Of a stretch of 25,238 nucleotides of DNA, positions 14,697-23,333 are shown in pieces (the first letter of the stretch is position 1; every line of letters begins with the position of its first letter). Position numbers and translations under genes: made by a program. Location of the stretch: the NCBI GenBank assembly GCA_031285085.1, contig JAITWW010000091.1, forward strand, positions 1 through 25,238. Reading direction: 5' to 3'. The stretch is from Candidatus Methanofilum arcanum. Lineage in GTDB: Archaea > Halobacteriota > Methanomicrobia > Methanomicrobiales > Methanospirillaceae. The notes below the pieces were generated by a model, which did not search any database, was not told the DNA's origin, and was given only the letters and a program-made list of their open reading frames with translations.

Positions 14697-14704
14697 TTTA
14701 TAAA
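14697..14704 (+). promoter_or_regulatory. TATA box of the first surface-protein gene
   Basis: TTTATAAA lies 46-53 bases before ATG 14750, only 12 bases beyond the end of repeat copy B2. It predicts a leader of about 20-25 bases that includes the G-run near 14732-14737. Confidence 0.6.
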
Positions 14705-14749
14705 CGTCTGCTCAATAGTTAATGTATTCCATGGGGGGATGTATACAGT

Positions 14750-16057
14750 ATGAGTTACAAGATGAAAATAGGCACATATGCCATTTTTTTGCTGATATGT
14801 GTGTCATTATCATGTGCGTCAGTGTGGGCAAGTAATGCAGCACTTACACTTGTTCCAGACACTATCGTATGTGGATCAGATCAAACATTAACGATTATTG
14901 GATCTGACACAAAATTTTTAGGATTTGGAGAGTTGCTGCTTCCAGTGACAGGAGTTGGATTTATCGCTGTGGATGGAACGATGAACACCATTCCTGCTGA
15001 AGTGATAAGCAATTATGCTGTGCATGTTCCAGATCTTTCTACTTTGTTGCCAGGTGTGTATACAATAGAAGTGCGAAATGAAAACGAAGATGCATACAGG
15101 TTAACCGACGTTTCACTGACAATAACTGCAGCTCCAGTGACAGACGTAGCTCTCCTGAGTGTGCCTACCAACGAACAGGGCGAAGAGGCTATAGAGCAAG
15201 AGCCAATCACAGACGAAACTCCTGCGAGCGTGCCTGCCAACGAACAGGGCGAAGGGGTTACAGAGCAAGAGCCAGTCACAGACGAAACTCCTCCGAGCGT
15301 GCCTGTCAATGAACAGAGCGAAGAGATTATAGAGCAGGGGACCGAACAAAACCCTGAACAAGCCACCACACAGCTTACAATCATGTATATCATAACTATT
15401 AACGTAGGAGCTGGTGGATCTATTCACTCAACCCTTGATGAAAATACTGGAAGAGCTGTACTTTCAATTCAGCCAAATGAGGGCTATAAAATCATTAATG
15501 TGGTAGTTGATGGTAATTCAGTTGGTGCAGTAGGAGAGTATATATTTGAGTCTGTGCAGGCAAACCATACAATAACAGCAACATTTGAGATGATACCAAT
15601 TGTTGAATACTGTGTCACCGCAAATGCAGGACCAAATGGATCCATTATCCCAGAGGGTGTGATATGTGTGCCAGAAGGAAGTCCTCTTGAGTTTAAGATA
15701 GTTGCTCATGAAGGAAATATTATTTCAGATGTGCTAGTTGATGGTTTATTCAGTGGTGCATCTGATTCATTTCACTTTGACTCAGTCTCTAGCGATCGCA
15801 GCATTACCGCATTTTTTGCAACAGTTCCAGTAGTGACCTCATGTATTACAGCAGTAGCTGGAAATGGTGGCCAGATCATTCCCTCTGGAGAGGTCTGTTC
15901 CTCAGGTGGAGATGTCATCTTCTCAATTGTGCCAGATGAAGGACATGCGGTTGCAGATGTATTGGTTGATGGTGTATTCATTGGGCCGGTTTTAGAGCAT
16001 ACAATTGCGGAACGAACACAAGATCATACGATTTTTGTTTCATTTGTTCAAAAATAA
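14750..16057 (+). CDS. Secreted protein with three InlB-B-like repeats
   Basis: 435 residues. Residues 1-29 are a signal peptide (MSYKMKIG then a hydrophobic core ending SVWASNA). An IPT/TIG-like beta domain follows (31-126), then a Glu/Pro/Thr linker made of a 23-residue repeat (138-196), then three divergent InlB B-type repeats (213-279, 286-357, 363-433) of the form AGxGGSI...F.I.PdeGy.I.dVlVDG.s.G....y.Fe.v..dHtItatF. Repeats 2 and 3 each hold a cysteine pair 18 residues apart (288/306 and 365/383); repeat 1 has none. There is no C-terminal membrane anchor or sorting motif, so it is probably released or bound to other surface proteins. A paralogue follows at 16121. The exact ligand is unknown. 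Confidence 0.85.
   Translation: MSYKMKIGTYAIFLLICVSLSCASVWASNAALTLVPDTIVCGSDQTLTIIGSDTKFLGFGELLLPVTGVGFIAVDGTMNTIPAEVISNYAVHVPDLSTLLPGVYTIEVRNENEDAYRLTDVSLTITAAPVTDVALLSVPTNEQGEEAIEQEPITDETPASVPANEQGEGVTEQEPVTDETPPSVPVNEQSEEIIEQGTEQNPEQATTQLTIMYIITINVGAGGSIHSTLDENTGRAVLSIQPNEGYKIINVVVDGNSVGAVGEYIFESVQANHTITATFEMIPIVEYCVTANAGPNGSIIPEGVICVPEGSPLEFKIVAHEGNIISDVLVDGLFSGASDSFHFDSVSSDRSITAFFATVPVVTSCITAVAGNGGQIIPSGEVCSSGGDVIFSIVPDEGHAVADVLVDGVFIGPVLEHTIAERTQDHTIFVSFVQK
15161..15337 (+). repeat. 69-bp in-frame tandem repeat coding for the linker
   Basis: Units at 15161-15229 and 15230-15298, then a partial third from 15299, encode VP(T/A/V)NEQGEE...EQEP(I/V)TDETP. Units 1 and 2 differ at about ten sites; unit 3 diverges after about 40 bases. 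In-frame length suggests slippage or unequal exchange with selection to keep the frame. Confidence 0.85.
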
Positions 16058-16061
16058 CCCT

Positions 16062-16080
16062 CTTTTTTGCCTCTTTTTTT
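16062..16080 (+). terminator. Double oligo-T tract after the first surface-protein gene
   Basis: Two T runs (16062-16068 and 16073-16080) follow the stop codon at once, a typical archaeal end of transcript. It separates the two paralogous genes into two units. Confidence 0.6.
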
Positions 16081-16089
16081 GCCACTACC

Positions 16090-16096
16090 TTTATCT
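16090..16096 (+). promoter_or_regulatory. TATA-like box of the second surface-protein gene
   Basis: TTTATCT lies 25-31 bases before ATG 16121 and predicts a transcript that starts almost at the ATG, which agrees with the absence of any Shine-Dalgarno sequence there. Confidence 0.5.
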
Positions 16097-16120
16097 CTTG
16101 AGACGTGAACCTATACTCTT

Positions 16121-17407
16121 ATGCTGAATAGGGGGATCAGTCAGATACTATATATTATACTGATGGGGATATGTTTTATCGGCGTACCATCTGTTTCTGA
16201 TTCTGTGGCAAGTATTGTTGAGCCAAAGTTTGGAATTTTTGGTGACGAGGTGATCATTACAATAGTAAGTGATACTGGCTTATTTTCATCTGCACAGGCA
16301 ATATTGTTCATGAACGAGGGGGGTGAAGTGATAAAACGCATGCCAGTGATAGTTGTCAGCAGCACAACAGTGTATGCCTCTATCTCCAAACTTGACATTG
16401 ATCCAGGAACGTACACGCTTACTCTTGATGTCGGTGCTGAAGAGCCATTATTGCTTGAGACGTCATTTATGGTGCAAGCGAAAGTAGTTGAAGAGATAGA
16501 GCCAGAACTACCAGTGCCAACAACTGAACCTCTCATTAAAGTCGTGCCTATAGAACCATCAAACTCAATTATAACACTTGAACCAACAACAATACTCACA
16601 CCAGAGCTGCCACCACTGCCAACAGCGATACCAACACCAGAACAAACTCAAACTCCTACCTCATATACTATCACGGCTCAGGCAGAGTATGGTGGTGTCA
16701 TCAATCCAGCGGGTCAGATTGCAGTAGAACCAAACGGGGCACAAGAGTTTGTAATAATACCAGATATGGGATATATTATCTCAAATCTGATTATTGATGG
16801 AAAAGCAGTTGATCCTATATCTGTTTACACATTTGAGCTGGTTACAGATGATCATATGATCACAGCTCAGTTTGGAGTAGAGGTTCCACCAGCACCCGAA
16901 GGAAAAGTAAGCATTGTCACTGATTCAGATATACATACCAAAATCTCTCCATCAGGATCGCTTTTTGTAGATAAAGGGACACCATTAACATTTACCATAA
17001 AAGCAGTTCCAGGAAGTGAATATACCACTCTGCGTAGCAACGGTAACGAGATGCCACCAGAAAAAGTGCTTCGTATTATTGCTGATACGAACTATGTCAT
17101 TCAGTCCCGTGGGTGGTATGAGGGTGAACAAAGCGAAAACGTTCCAGAACAAACAGATGCCATAGTACAAGCAGAAGAAGAAATGACGTACACGATTGTT
17201 TCACGGGCAGATGCTGGAGGAACAATTGAGCCATTTGGAGAGGTATCTATTACGGCAGGATCAAGCCAGACATTTCTCATCGTTCCAGAACAAGGATACC
17301 AAGTAAAAGCAGTACTTATTGATGGAATAGGTGTTGGAGGAACAACAGAGTATACCTTTGAAAACGTGCAAGAAAGTCATAGCATTCGTGCATTGTTTGG
17401 AAGATAG
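16121..17407 (+). CDS. Secreted protein with InlB-B-like repeats (paralogue)
   Basis: 428 residues with the same plan as the preceding gene. Residues 1-30 are a signal peptide (hydrophobic ILYIILMGICFIGV), 31-118 an IPT/TIG-like beta domain, 125-180 a Pro/Thr/Glu-rich linker, and then three repeats: a good one (181-251, ITAQAEYGGVINPAG...IIDGKAV...HMITAQF), a degenerate one (262-332), and a good one (356-426). Its repeats have no cysteine pairs, unlike the paralogue. It ends SIRALFGR with no anchor. The two genes are a tandem duplication that has diverged strongly, mainly in the linker. Likely a cell-surface or secreted binding protein; I infer no specific partner. Confidence 0.85.
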   Translation: MLNRGISQILYIILMGICFIGVPSVSDSVASIVEPKFGIFGDEVIITIVSDTGLFSSAQAILFMNEGGEVIKRMPVIVVSSTTVYASISKLDIDPGTYTLTLDVGAEEPLLLETSFMVQAKVVEEIEPELPVPTTEPLIKVVPIEPSNSIITLEPTTILTPELPPLPTAIPTPEQTQTPTSYTITAQAEYGGVINPAGQIAVEPNGAQEFVIIPDMGYIISNLIIDGKAVDPISVYTFELVTDDHMITAQFGVEVPPAPEGKVSIVTDSDIHTKISPSGSLFVDKGTPLTFTIKAVPGSEYTTLRSNGNEMPPEKVLRIIADTNYVIQSRGWYEGEQSENVPEQTDAIVQAEEEMTYTIVSRADAGGTIEPFGEVSITAGSSQTFLIVPEQGYQVKAVLIDGIGVGGTTEYTFENVQESHSIRALFGR

Positions 17408-17651
17408 AGTCTTATCCTTTTCTCGTTCATTTTTTTGAAAGTTTTAGCCGTAACTCCCTATTAAAACTCTACCCACAAGTGAAATAACCCCTCATGCGGA
17501 ATTCGTGGGAAATAGATATTTGAAATCCCCTATAAGGATAGAATGTAATAAGCTATCCATAAAATGTTACAATCCATTCTCTACAACTTGTTTTTGTAGA
17601 AAATTACATTTTTTGCCGTGGGTAGAAATATTGCTAAGGAATTACGGTTTC

Positions 17652-17755
17652 GTAAAACTGGTTGGGGTTTTGCTCACAAACCCGTCGAATGGTTATTTAT
17701 CTTCGTATTTGATGGTACATGGTTGTTCATTTGTGTATCTGGGTCGTATTCAACT
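17652..17755 (+). repeat. Decayed copy of the structured repeat
   Basis: GTAAAACTGGTTGGGG aligns with the repeat start AGTAAAAGCACTTGGGG, and ACCCGTCGAATGGTT (17680-17694) is identical to bases 14227-14241 of B1, followed by further matches (ATTTATCTTCGTATTTGATGG). The first hairpin is kept in another form, GGGTTT(T)G/CAAACCC. A second partial match, TGGTTGTTCATTTGTGTAT, follows at 17720-17738. The second half of the element is not recognisable. Confidence 0.65.
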
Positions 17756-18055
17756 ATTTTTATCCAAATAAATGAGATCTAATTCAAAGGCAATATAGCG
17801 ATCCAAAAGAGTGATACATGCATGAGAACCCATTTTCAGAGATAGGTGACATCTCAAACTATAAATGAAGAACATTACCGCGTATCTGGTACCACCTTGT
17901 CTTACACACCCGGCCCTTACTGGCGAAGTTCTGCAAAAGAGGAGATATAGATGGGATATAGGTGGGATATAGATGAATAGATGAGTGAAGGTGAATTTTT
18001 GTATTTCTGTGTGGTTTATGAGGTAGTTTGTTTGGAGTGTGTCTTAGGTTCGTTT

Positions 18056-18085
18056 GGAGGAATGATGAGTGGAGGAATGATGAGT
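18056..18085. repeat. Tandem 15-bp repeat, two copies
   Basis: GGAGGAATGATGAGT occurs twice without a gap (18056-18070 and 18071-18085), six bases before the hairpin at 18091. No function is evident. Confidence 0.8.
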
Positions 18086-18090
18086 TATGC

Positions 18091-18111
18091 GACAGGTGCA
18101 ACCACCCTGTC
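18091..18111. repeat. Hairpin with 6-bp stem
   Basis: GACAGG and CCTGTC flank a nine-base loop TGCAACCAC. It stands alone in the gene-free region, without a following T run. Confidence 0.5.
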
Positions 18112-18491
18112 ATACTATATCGTTGTCTGAAACAGCATATAATGATACAGTATAATACTGGGTTCTAAACACGCCTTTCTGCTTTCCAATTGTTTGAAAT
18201 CAGTTGCAACTAGTAGCACTCCCTTTTATTACAAGGAGAACCATTGAAAAAATAGTATAACTCACGATGAGTGCCAAAAACACCTTTCAGTCTTGACCTC
18301 GTGTCTCTGCTCTACTGTATATGGTTCTTTGAAGGTACCTCTATCCCAGAGAATCGTTTGGTTGTGCTTGCCTATCTATTTCTATAAATAAGTGCTCTCA
18401 TGCCCAAACTTCGAAAAAAAAGGTGCTATGGGCATCACAGAGCATCAGATTCCAAAACACCAAGAGTATTGCAAACAACTGCTGGATCCAG

Positions 18492-20390
18492 TTACTCCTT
18501 TAGAGCTTTTTCCACTGCAATAGAGACCGCCTCATTCACACGCTTTCCATCAACAGAACCACGCATCTCTTTCATAATAACACCCATTAAAGGCGCAACA
18601 GAACCCATCCCTCGTTCTTTGACAAAAGCAATCCTCTCGGAGACAATCTCCTCTGCTCGCATCAAAAGAGTGTCTGCATCAACAGATGAGACCGAGCCAA
18701 AATCACCTGGTTGCTTATCCATTCCATTTTCCAAAAGATCTGGAATTGCCTCCTTTGCAATCGTTCCTTCATGCACGGCAAATAAAATCGATCTGATATA
18801 ACCATCAGATATCCGTGCCGTATTGACACCTTTTCTCTCAACCTCTTTCATTGTTCCAATAACAGTCCGCATAACCAGCTCAGGCTTCAAACCAGCCTGC
18901 GCCAGCTCTTCAAACAGCAAGGAGTACGGCGAATCTGCAAGCTTTCGAGAGACCTGGTCATCAAATCCAAACTCCTTTTGATACCGTGCGGATCTATCAG
19001 TCAAAAGCTCAGGGAGGGGAAGAGAAGACACATACTCATCAGATACATCAACGGTGAGCACATCAGTCTCTGGATACATACGTGCAGCACCCGGAAGAGG
19101 GCGCATATAAGCTGATGAACCCCCATCCAAAAACTTACGTGTCTCTTTTGGAATACCTTCCAGTGCAAGCCGGGCGCGATGCACTATCTGCTTCATTGCA
19201 CACAAACAACGTTCCTTTGTATCTGCAACAAGCACAATACAGTCAGTAGGATCTGCACCCATGCGTGAGAAAAGGGCTGATACATCCTCTTCAGTCACCC
19301 CATACGCAGGAAGCTCATCAGAATGAAACAGGCCGCCAACTCCACACTTCTTTGCATAATCACTCATCTCACTTCCAAGCCTGCGACTGGGCTGGATCTC
19401 GCGCCCAACAAGCCCTCCAAACTTTCGAAGTCGCAGCGCAAAGACGGTATCAGCCTTTTTGAGTACCTTACTCTTTGACTGAGAAAAGAGATCCGTCACA
19501 TCAACAGGGGTATCTTCATCAGATACCAGAGCACCTCTATCACGGAGTTCATCACGAATCTCAAGCAGATAGACCTGACGCATAACCTCTCTTCGAACAA
19601 CCTCAGAGAGAAGAGCCAACTCCTGCACACCCTTAATCTCAACGCGTGCACCCTTTGCAATGGACACATTCACATCCTGTCGAATCGTTCCAAGCCCACG
19701 CTTCACTCGTCCGGTTGAGCGAAGACACATCCCGATCTCTGCCGCAACGTGATATGCTTCCTCTGGCGTTCGGATGCATGGAGCTGTTGCAATCTCAATT
19801 AAAGGAATTCCTAGCCGATCTAAGGAAAATGCACCACTTGGGGTTCGCTGACATGCATCCTCTTCAAGGCATATCGTCTCAATAACTTCTCCTCCAGATA
19901 ACTGTCCTAAAACAGCAATGAGAGCAGTGCGCTGAAACCCACCCGTATTTGAGCCGTCAATAACGAGTTTTCGCATCGTATGTACTTGAGGAATGATATT
20001 CATCTGAAACATCTTTGCAATGGTAAGCGCAATCTCAAAGGCTTCAGGATTTAAGGGAGCTGGTGGTTCTTCATCAGTTTCTACAAGGCATGTCGTATCA
20101 TAACCAAGATAGGTGAACTCGCGAACATTCATCATCTCCTCAAGCGCAGCCTTATCAACCTCTCCAAGCTCACTACGTGTTGCTTGAAGATATCGTGTAC
20201 ATGAGTGCGTTGACTCTGATGCCTCTCGAAACACCGTTGGACAGTGACAAAATAACTTTTGCTTGCTATTGAGCTGCTGATGAATTTCAAGCCCTGCTTT
20301 GAGGCCAAGTGCCCCATAGTTGAACTCTTCATCAAATGCATCACCTAATGCATCATCTGCATCACGTCCTTTTTCGTGCCCTTTTTTCAT
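18492..20390 (-). CDS. gatE: Glutamyl-tRNA(Gln) amidotransferase subunit E
   Basis: Kinase and tRNA-binding subunit of the archaeal GatDE enzyme, which turns Glu-tRNA(Gln) into Gln-tRNA(Gln). It has 632 residues from ATG 20390. Signatures: LKAGLEIHQQLNSKQKLFCHCP near the N-terminus, DEEPPAPLNPEAFEIALTIAKMF, RKLVIDGSNTGGFQRTALIA (GatB/E core), ETICLEEDACQRT, DRLGIPLIEIATAP and RQDVNVSI, then the archaeal-specific AspRS-like insert and a C-terminal YqeY-like tail. ATG 20390 overlaps the gatD stop as ATGA and is preceded by GGAGAGG; an upstream ATG at 20405 would start within that ribosome site. The N-terminus has an extra acidic stretch of about 20 residues. Its partner GatD is encoded just upstream. 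Confidence 0.96.
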   Translation of the reverse strand: MKKGHEKGRDADDALGDAFDEEFNYGALGLKAGLEIHQQLNSKQKLFCHCPTVFREASESTHSCTRYLQATRSELGEVDKAALEEMMNVREFTYLGYDTTCLVETDEEPPAPLNPEAFEIALTIAKMFQMNIIPQVHTMRKLVIDGSNTGGFQRTALIAVLGQLSGGEVIETICLEEDACQRTPSGAFSLDRLGIPLIEIATAPCIRTPEEAYHVAAEIGMCLRSTGRVKRGLGTIRQDVNVSIAKGARVEIKGVQELALLSEVVRREVMRQVYLLEIRDELRDRGALVSDEDTPVDVTDLFSQSKSKVLKKADTVFALRLRKFGGLVGREIQPSRRLGSEMSDYAKKCGVGGLFHSDELPAYGVTEEDVSALFSRMGADPTDCIVLVADTKERCLCAMKQIVHRARLALEGIPKETRKFLDGGSSAYMRPLPGAARMYPETDVLTVDVSDEYVSSLPLPELLTDRSARYQKEFGFDDQVSRKLADSPYSLLFEELAQAGLKPELVMRTVIGTMKEVERKGVNTARISDGYIRSILFAVHEGTIAKEAIPDLLENGMDKQPGDFGSVSSVDADTLLMRAEEIVSERIAFVKERGMGSVAPLMGVIMKEMRGSVDGKRVNEAVSIAVEKALKE

Positions 20391-21673
20391 GGTACACCTC
20401 TCCATGCAACAAAACTGCTTTCATTCTTTTCATGAACCAGATCTTTTTGCATCATAGCTCTTGGCTCGTCACCTGATGCATGTGCAAGCACCCACATTAA
20501 TTTCACAAGTGCAACCTCAGGAAGCATATCTCCACCCTCTATCACACCAACAGCAAGTAGATCTCGACCAGTATCATATACCCGATTACAGACCTTTCCA
20601 TTCAGACACTGGCTCACCATCACAATAACCATACCAGATGAACTCATCTCTCCAAGTCGTCTGACCCACTCCGTAGAACAATGTCCAAGTCCAGTACCAG
20701 CAATGATCAGCCCTTTATAATGTTGATATGCATCAAGTACATCTACTGATGCTCCAGGATAGTAATAGACAAGGCCACAGCGCTCTTCCATAGCTAAAGA
20801 AAGCGAGAGCTCTGTTTTTGCATCATTTTTTGCCTCTAAATCAGTGTTTTCTGATCTCAGGCTTATCTCAAGATCTGGATATGAGACATATCCAAGGGGG
20901 GGAATATCGATACTTTGAAATGCATCACGGCATGAGGTATGCATCTTTCGAACACGAACCCCGCGGTGAATAGCACATCTGTCGTCATTTGTTGAAGCAT
21001 GCATCACGACAGTGACCTCACTTGGGCCTTCTAATGCTGTTTTAGTAGCACAGAGCATATTCATGATATTGTCACTGCTTGGACGATCAGCAGAGCGCTG
21101 AGAACCAACAAATACAATTGGAACAGGGGTTTTCAGCATAAAAGAAAGTGCTGCTGCACTGTATGCCATGGTATCTGTTCCATGAGTAATGATAACACCC
21201 TGTGCACCGGCCTGAATCTCATCATATGCCGCTTGTGCCATCTCTTGCCAGATGGAGACTGCCATATTCTCAGATAAGATATTTGAGAGTTGAATCGAGC
21301 GAAATTGAGCCATTTTAGCGAGGCCAGGGATCAGTGAGAGGATCTCTTGTACCTCAAACTTGCTTGTGACAGCACCGGTTCGATAATCAACACTGCTTGC
21401 AACCGTTCCCCCAGTCGAGATGATGGAAACGCAGGGAAGAAGAGGATTTTGTTCGACCTCATGTATAACCTTTGCAGACTCGCCATGATGCTTCTCTTGC
21501 ACAATACAATTTTGATGGGAGACTCCGATATTGTATCCAGAATCCAGTTTTATAACCGCCATTCCGTTACGTTCCGTTACGTACACACCACACAGAGAGA
21601 TGTTTCCAATAGTGCACGTAACAATATCTCCAGAGGCTATATCTATGGTATTTGAGCTCGTACTGTCTTGCAT
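20387..21673 (-). CDS. gatD: Glutamyl-tRNA(Gln) amidotransferase subunit D
   Basis: Glutaminase subunit that supplies ammonia to GatE, an asparaginase-like enzyme of 428 residues. An N-terminal beta-barrel domain (about 10-60, GDIVTCTIGNISLCGVYVTE) precedes the catalytic region with the first nucleophile Thr in STGGTVAS (86-93), the second catalytic Thr-Asp pair in THGTDTMA (163-170), and FVGSQRSADRPSSDN. The conserved Lys region follows as MHASTNDDRCAIHRGVRVRKMH. It starts 21 bases after argH and overlaps gatE by four bases, so the three genes form one operon. GatDE is unique to archaea. Confidence 0.96.
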   Translation of the reverse strand: MQDSTSSNTIDIASGDIVTCTIGNISLCGVYVTERNGMAVIKLDSGYNIGVSHQNCIVQEKHHGESAKVIHEVEQNPLLPCVSIISTGGTVASSVDYRTGAVTSKFEVQEILSLIPGLAKMAQFRSIQLSNILSENMAVSIWQEMAQAAYDEIQAGAQGVIITHGTDTMAYSAAALSFMLKTPVPIVFVGSQRSADRPSSDNIMNMLCATKTALEGPSEVTVVMHASTNDDRCAIHRGVRVRKMHTSCRDAFQSIDIPPLGYVSYPDLEISLRSENTDLEAKNDAKTELSLSLAMEERCGLVYYYPGASVDVLDAYQHYKGLIIAGTGLGHCSTEWVRRLGEMSSSGMVIVMVSQCLNGKVCNRVYDTGRDLLAVGVIEGGDMLPEVALVKLMWVLAHASGDEPRAMMQKDLVHEKNESSFVAWRGVP

Positions 21674-21694
21674 AATGATTCCGTCATGTTTTCG

Positions 21695-23245
21695 TTAATC
21701 AGTTTTATGTTCAGCATGATTTTCTTTATTCTCTTGTATGAATTGCCGTGCTTTTTCAATCAATGTTTCTTCTGCACGTGAGACATTCTGTGAGAGTGCG
21801 AAGAATTCGGTACTATGTTGTTTTACTATCTCTTTTCGGTGTTTGAGTGCCTGTTTCACTGCAGAAGGTGCTGGCCCTCCAAAGTTAGAGCGTGATGATA
21901 CACTGTATGCAGGATCTAGTACTCGATCAATCTCTTCTTTTGTCAGGCCTTTTTCAGAAAGAGTATGTCCTGTGATCTCCTGTGCTGCGAGATCAAGGGT
22001 TTGCAGCTGGAGACTGTCAGCACGCACTGCTCTCCCAATGATATTATGTGCCTCGCGAAATGGGATATCATATACACAGACAAGATAATCTGCAAGACCA
22101 GTAGCTGTGGAGTACCCTTCTCCTGCCTGTGCATGCATGCGTTCCTTTTGAAATTTTGCGGTTTGAAGCATACCAGCCAGGAGGCGAAGGTCTCGTGCAA
22201 TATGCTTCGTACCTGAGAAGAGGTGAGGGTTGAGATCTTGCAGATCTCTATTATAGGTCAGAGGGAGAGCTTTCATGATAGTAATAGCGGAAGTAAAAGC
22301 ACCAAGGAGGGTTCCTGTCCTTGAACGGAGGAGTTCAGCTACATCTGGATTTTTCTTTTGAGGCATAATGGAACTTGTGGAACAGTAGGCATCATCAAGT
22401 TCAACAAACCGGGTGAGGCCAGAGTTCCAGATAATAAGTTCTTCACAAAGTCTGCTAATGTGCATCTCAAGAATAGTATCAGCAGAAAGGAGCTCACATG
22501 CAAAATCGCGGGAGGAAACTGCATCCATGCTGTTCTCAACAATGGTTTGAAATCCAAGATCTCTGCTTGTCTGCTCACGATCGATTGGATACCCAGTTGA
22601 AGCAAATGCAGCAGCACCAAGAGGAGAGGCGTTTATGTGTTCATATGCACAGAGAAGTCGGTTTGTATCGCGCGCAAACATCTGCTCATATGCAAGCATG
22701 TGATGGGCAAGTGTTGTTGGCTGTGCATGTTGAAGGTGGGTAAATCCTGGCATGATGGTCTGAAGATGTTCCTGTGCAAGTTCAAGGAGAAGAAGACGCA
22801 GAGCAAGCAAGGATTCGATCTGGGCGAGGGCAGCAGATCGTGCATAAAGACGAAGACACGTTGCAACCTCATCATTTCTCGATCGTGCAACATGGAGCCT
22901 CCCTCCGCTGTCCATGCCAATCATGGCAATGATATGTGACTCAATTCCTGCGTGAATATCTTCATAGGCGGGATTAAACACAGATTGTGGCACACCTTCA
23001 TCATATAGCTGAATGAGCTCACGCATGAGCTTTTGTGCATGAGGACGAGAAGTAATTGAACAGTCCGCAAGCATGAGGAGGTGGGCAATATCGACACGTA
23101 CGTCATGTGAGGCGATATATCTATCTGCTTCCATGGAGGAAAGAAGAGAAGCGATGTCTGCATTTCGTGTTCCAGAAAGGCGACCGTGACGAACGACATC
23201 GTGGGCTTGTTCTGTTTCGTCAGTGGAAATATGGTTTGTGGGCAT
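21695..23245 (-). CDS. argH: Argininosuccinate lyase
   Basis: Last step of arginine synthesis, cleaving argininosuccinate to arginine and fumarate. 516 residues of the fumarase/aspartase superfamily. Signatures: MGIESHIIAMIG-like region near 101-110, HVARSRNDEVAT (118-129), MPGFTHLQHAQPTTL (165-179) and the flexible loop SSIMPQKKNPD (291-301) with the catalytic Ser. The C-terminal part (SRSNFGGPAPSAVKQAL) is also typical. It is the first gene of argH-gatD-gatE, a minus-strand unit. A TTTAAA at 23278-23283, about 35 bases upstream, could be the TATA box; a pair of 15-bp repeats lies further upstream. The C-terminus is extended by about 20 charged residues. Confidence 0.97.
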   Translation of the reverse strand: MPTNHISTDETEQAHDVVRHGRLSGTRNADIASLLSSMEADRYIASHDVRVDIAHLLMLADCSITSRPHAQKLMRELIQLYDEGVPQSVFNPAYEDIHAGIESHIIAMIGMDSGGRLHVARSRNDEVATCLRLYARSAALAQIESLLALRLLLLELAQEHLQTIMPGFTHLQHAQPTTLAHHMLAYEQMFARDTNRLLCAYEHINASPLGAAAFASTGYPIDREQTSRDLGFQTIVENSMDAVSSRDFACELLSADTILEMHISRLCEELIIWNSGLTRFVELDDAYCSTSSIMPQKKNPDVAELLRSRTGTLLGAFTSAITIMKALPLTYNRDLQDLNPHLFSGTKHIARDLRLLAGMLQTAKFQKERMHAQAGEGYSTATGLADYLVCVYDIPFREAHNIIGRAVRADSLQLQTLDLAAQEITGHTLSEKGLTKEEIDRVLDPAYSVSSRSNFGGPAPSAVKQALKHRKEIVKQHSTEFFALSQNVSRAEETLIEKARQFIQENKENHAEHKTD

Positions 23246-23277
23246 AAATGTGTAGCTATACCTAATATCTGAGTTGG

Positions 23278-23283
23278 TTTAAA
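23278..23283 (-). promoter_or_regulatory. Probable TATA box of the argH-gatDE operon
   Basis: TTTAAA (with flanks ATTTAAACC on the minus strand) is centred about 35 bases before the argH ATG and predicts a leader of about ten bases. It is not a perfect TATA match. Confidence 0.5.
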
Positions 23284-23303
23284 TGGTTGGAAATCAGGAT
23301 CCA

Positions 23304-23333
23304 AAAAGATCATGATAGAAAAGATCATGATAG
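23304..23333. repeat. Tandem 15-bp repeat upstream of argH
   Basis: Two perfect, adjacent copies of AAAAGATCATGATAG (23304-23318 and 23319-23333) lie 20-50 bases upstream of the likely TATA box. Each contains the palindrome ATCATGAT and a GATC. Position and symmetry suit a regulator that binds two dimers. Confidence 0.75.

Larger units (their letters stand above)
17408..18491. other. Gene-free region of about 1.1 kb
   Basis: I see no convincing gene. The stretch holds an oligo-T run near 17430-17437 (end of the preceding gene), a decayed copy of the structured repeat (17652-17755), three 11-bp units of ATATAGATGGG type (17945-17977), a perfect 15-bp tandem repeat (18056-18085) and a hairpin (18091-18111). 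The two longest open frames here (17505-17771 on plus, 17859-18113 on minus) have compositions that look random or follow the short repeats. It may be the remnant of lost accessory DNA. Confidence 0.6.

Noticed and set aside
17505..17771. 88-residue plus-strand open frame in the gene-free region
   Set aside because: It runs through the decayed repeat copy, has no ribosome site or family resemblance, and its composition looks random.
18062..18130. Possible C/D box RNA (ATGATGA at 18062 and 18077, CTGA at 18127)
   Set aside because: No internal D' and C' boxes and no terminal stem; the two C-like boxes are simply part of the 15-bp tandem repeat.
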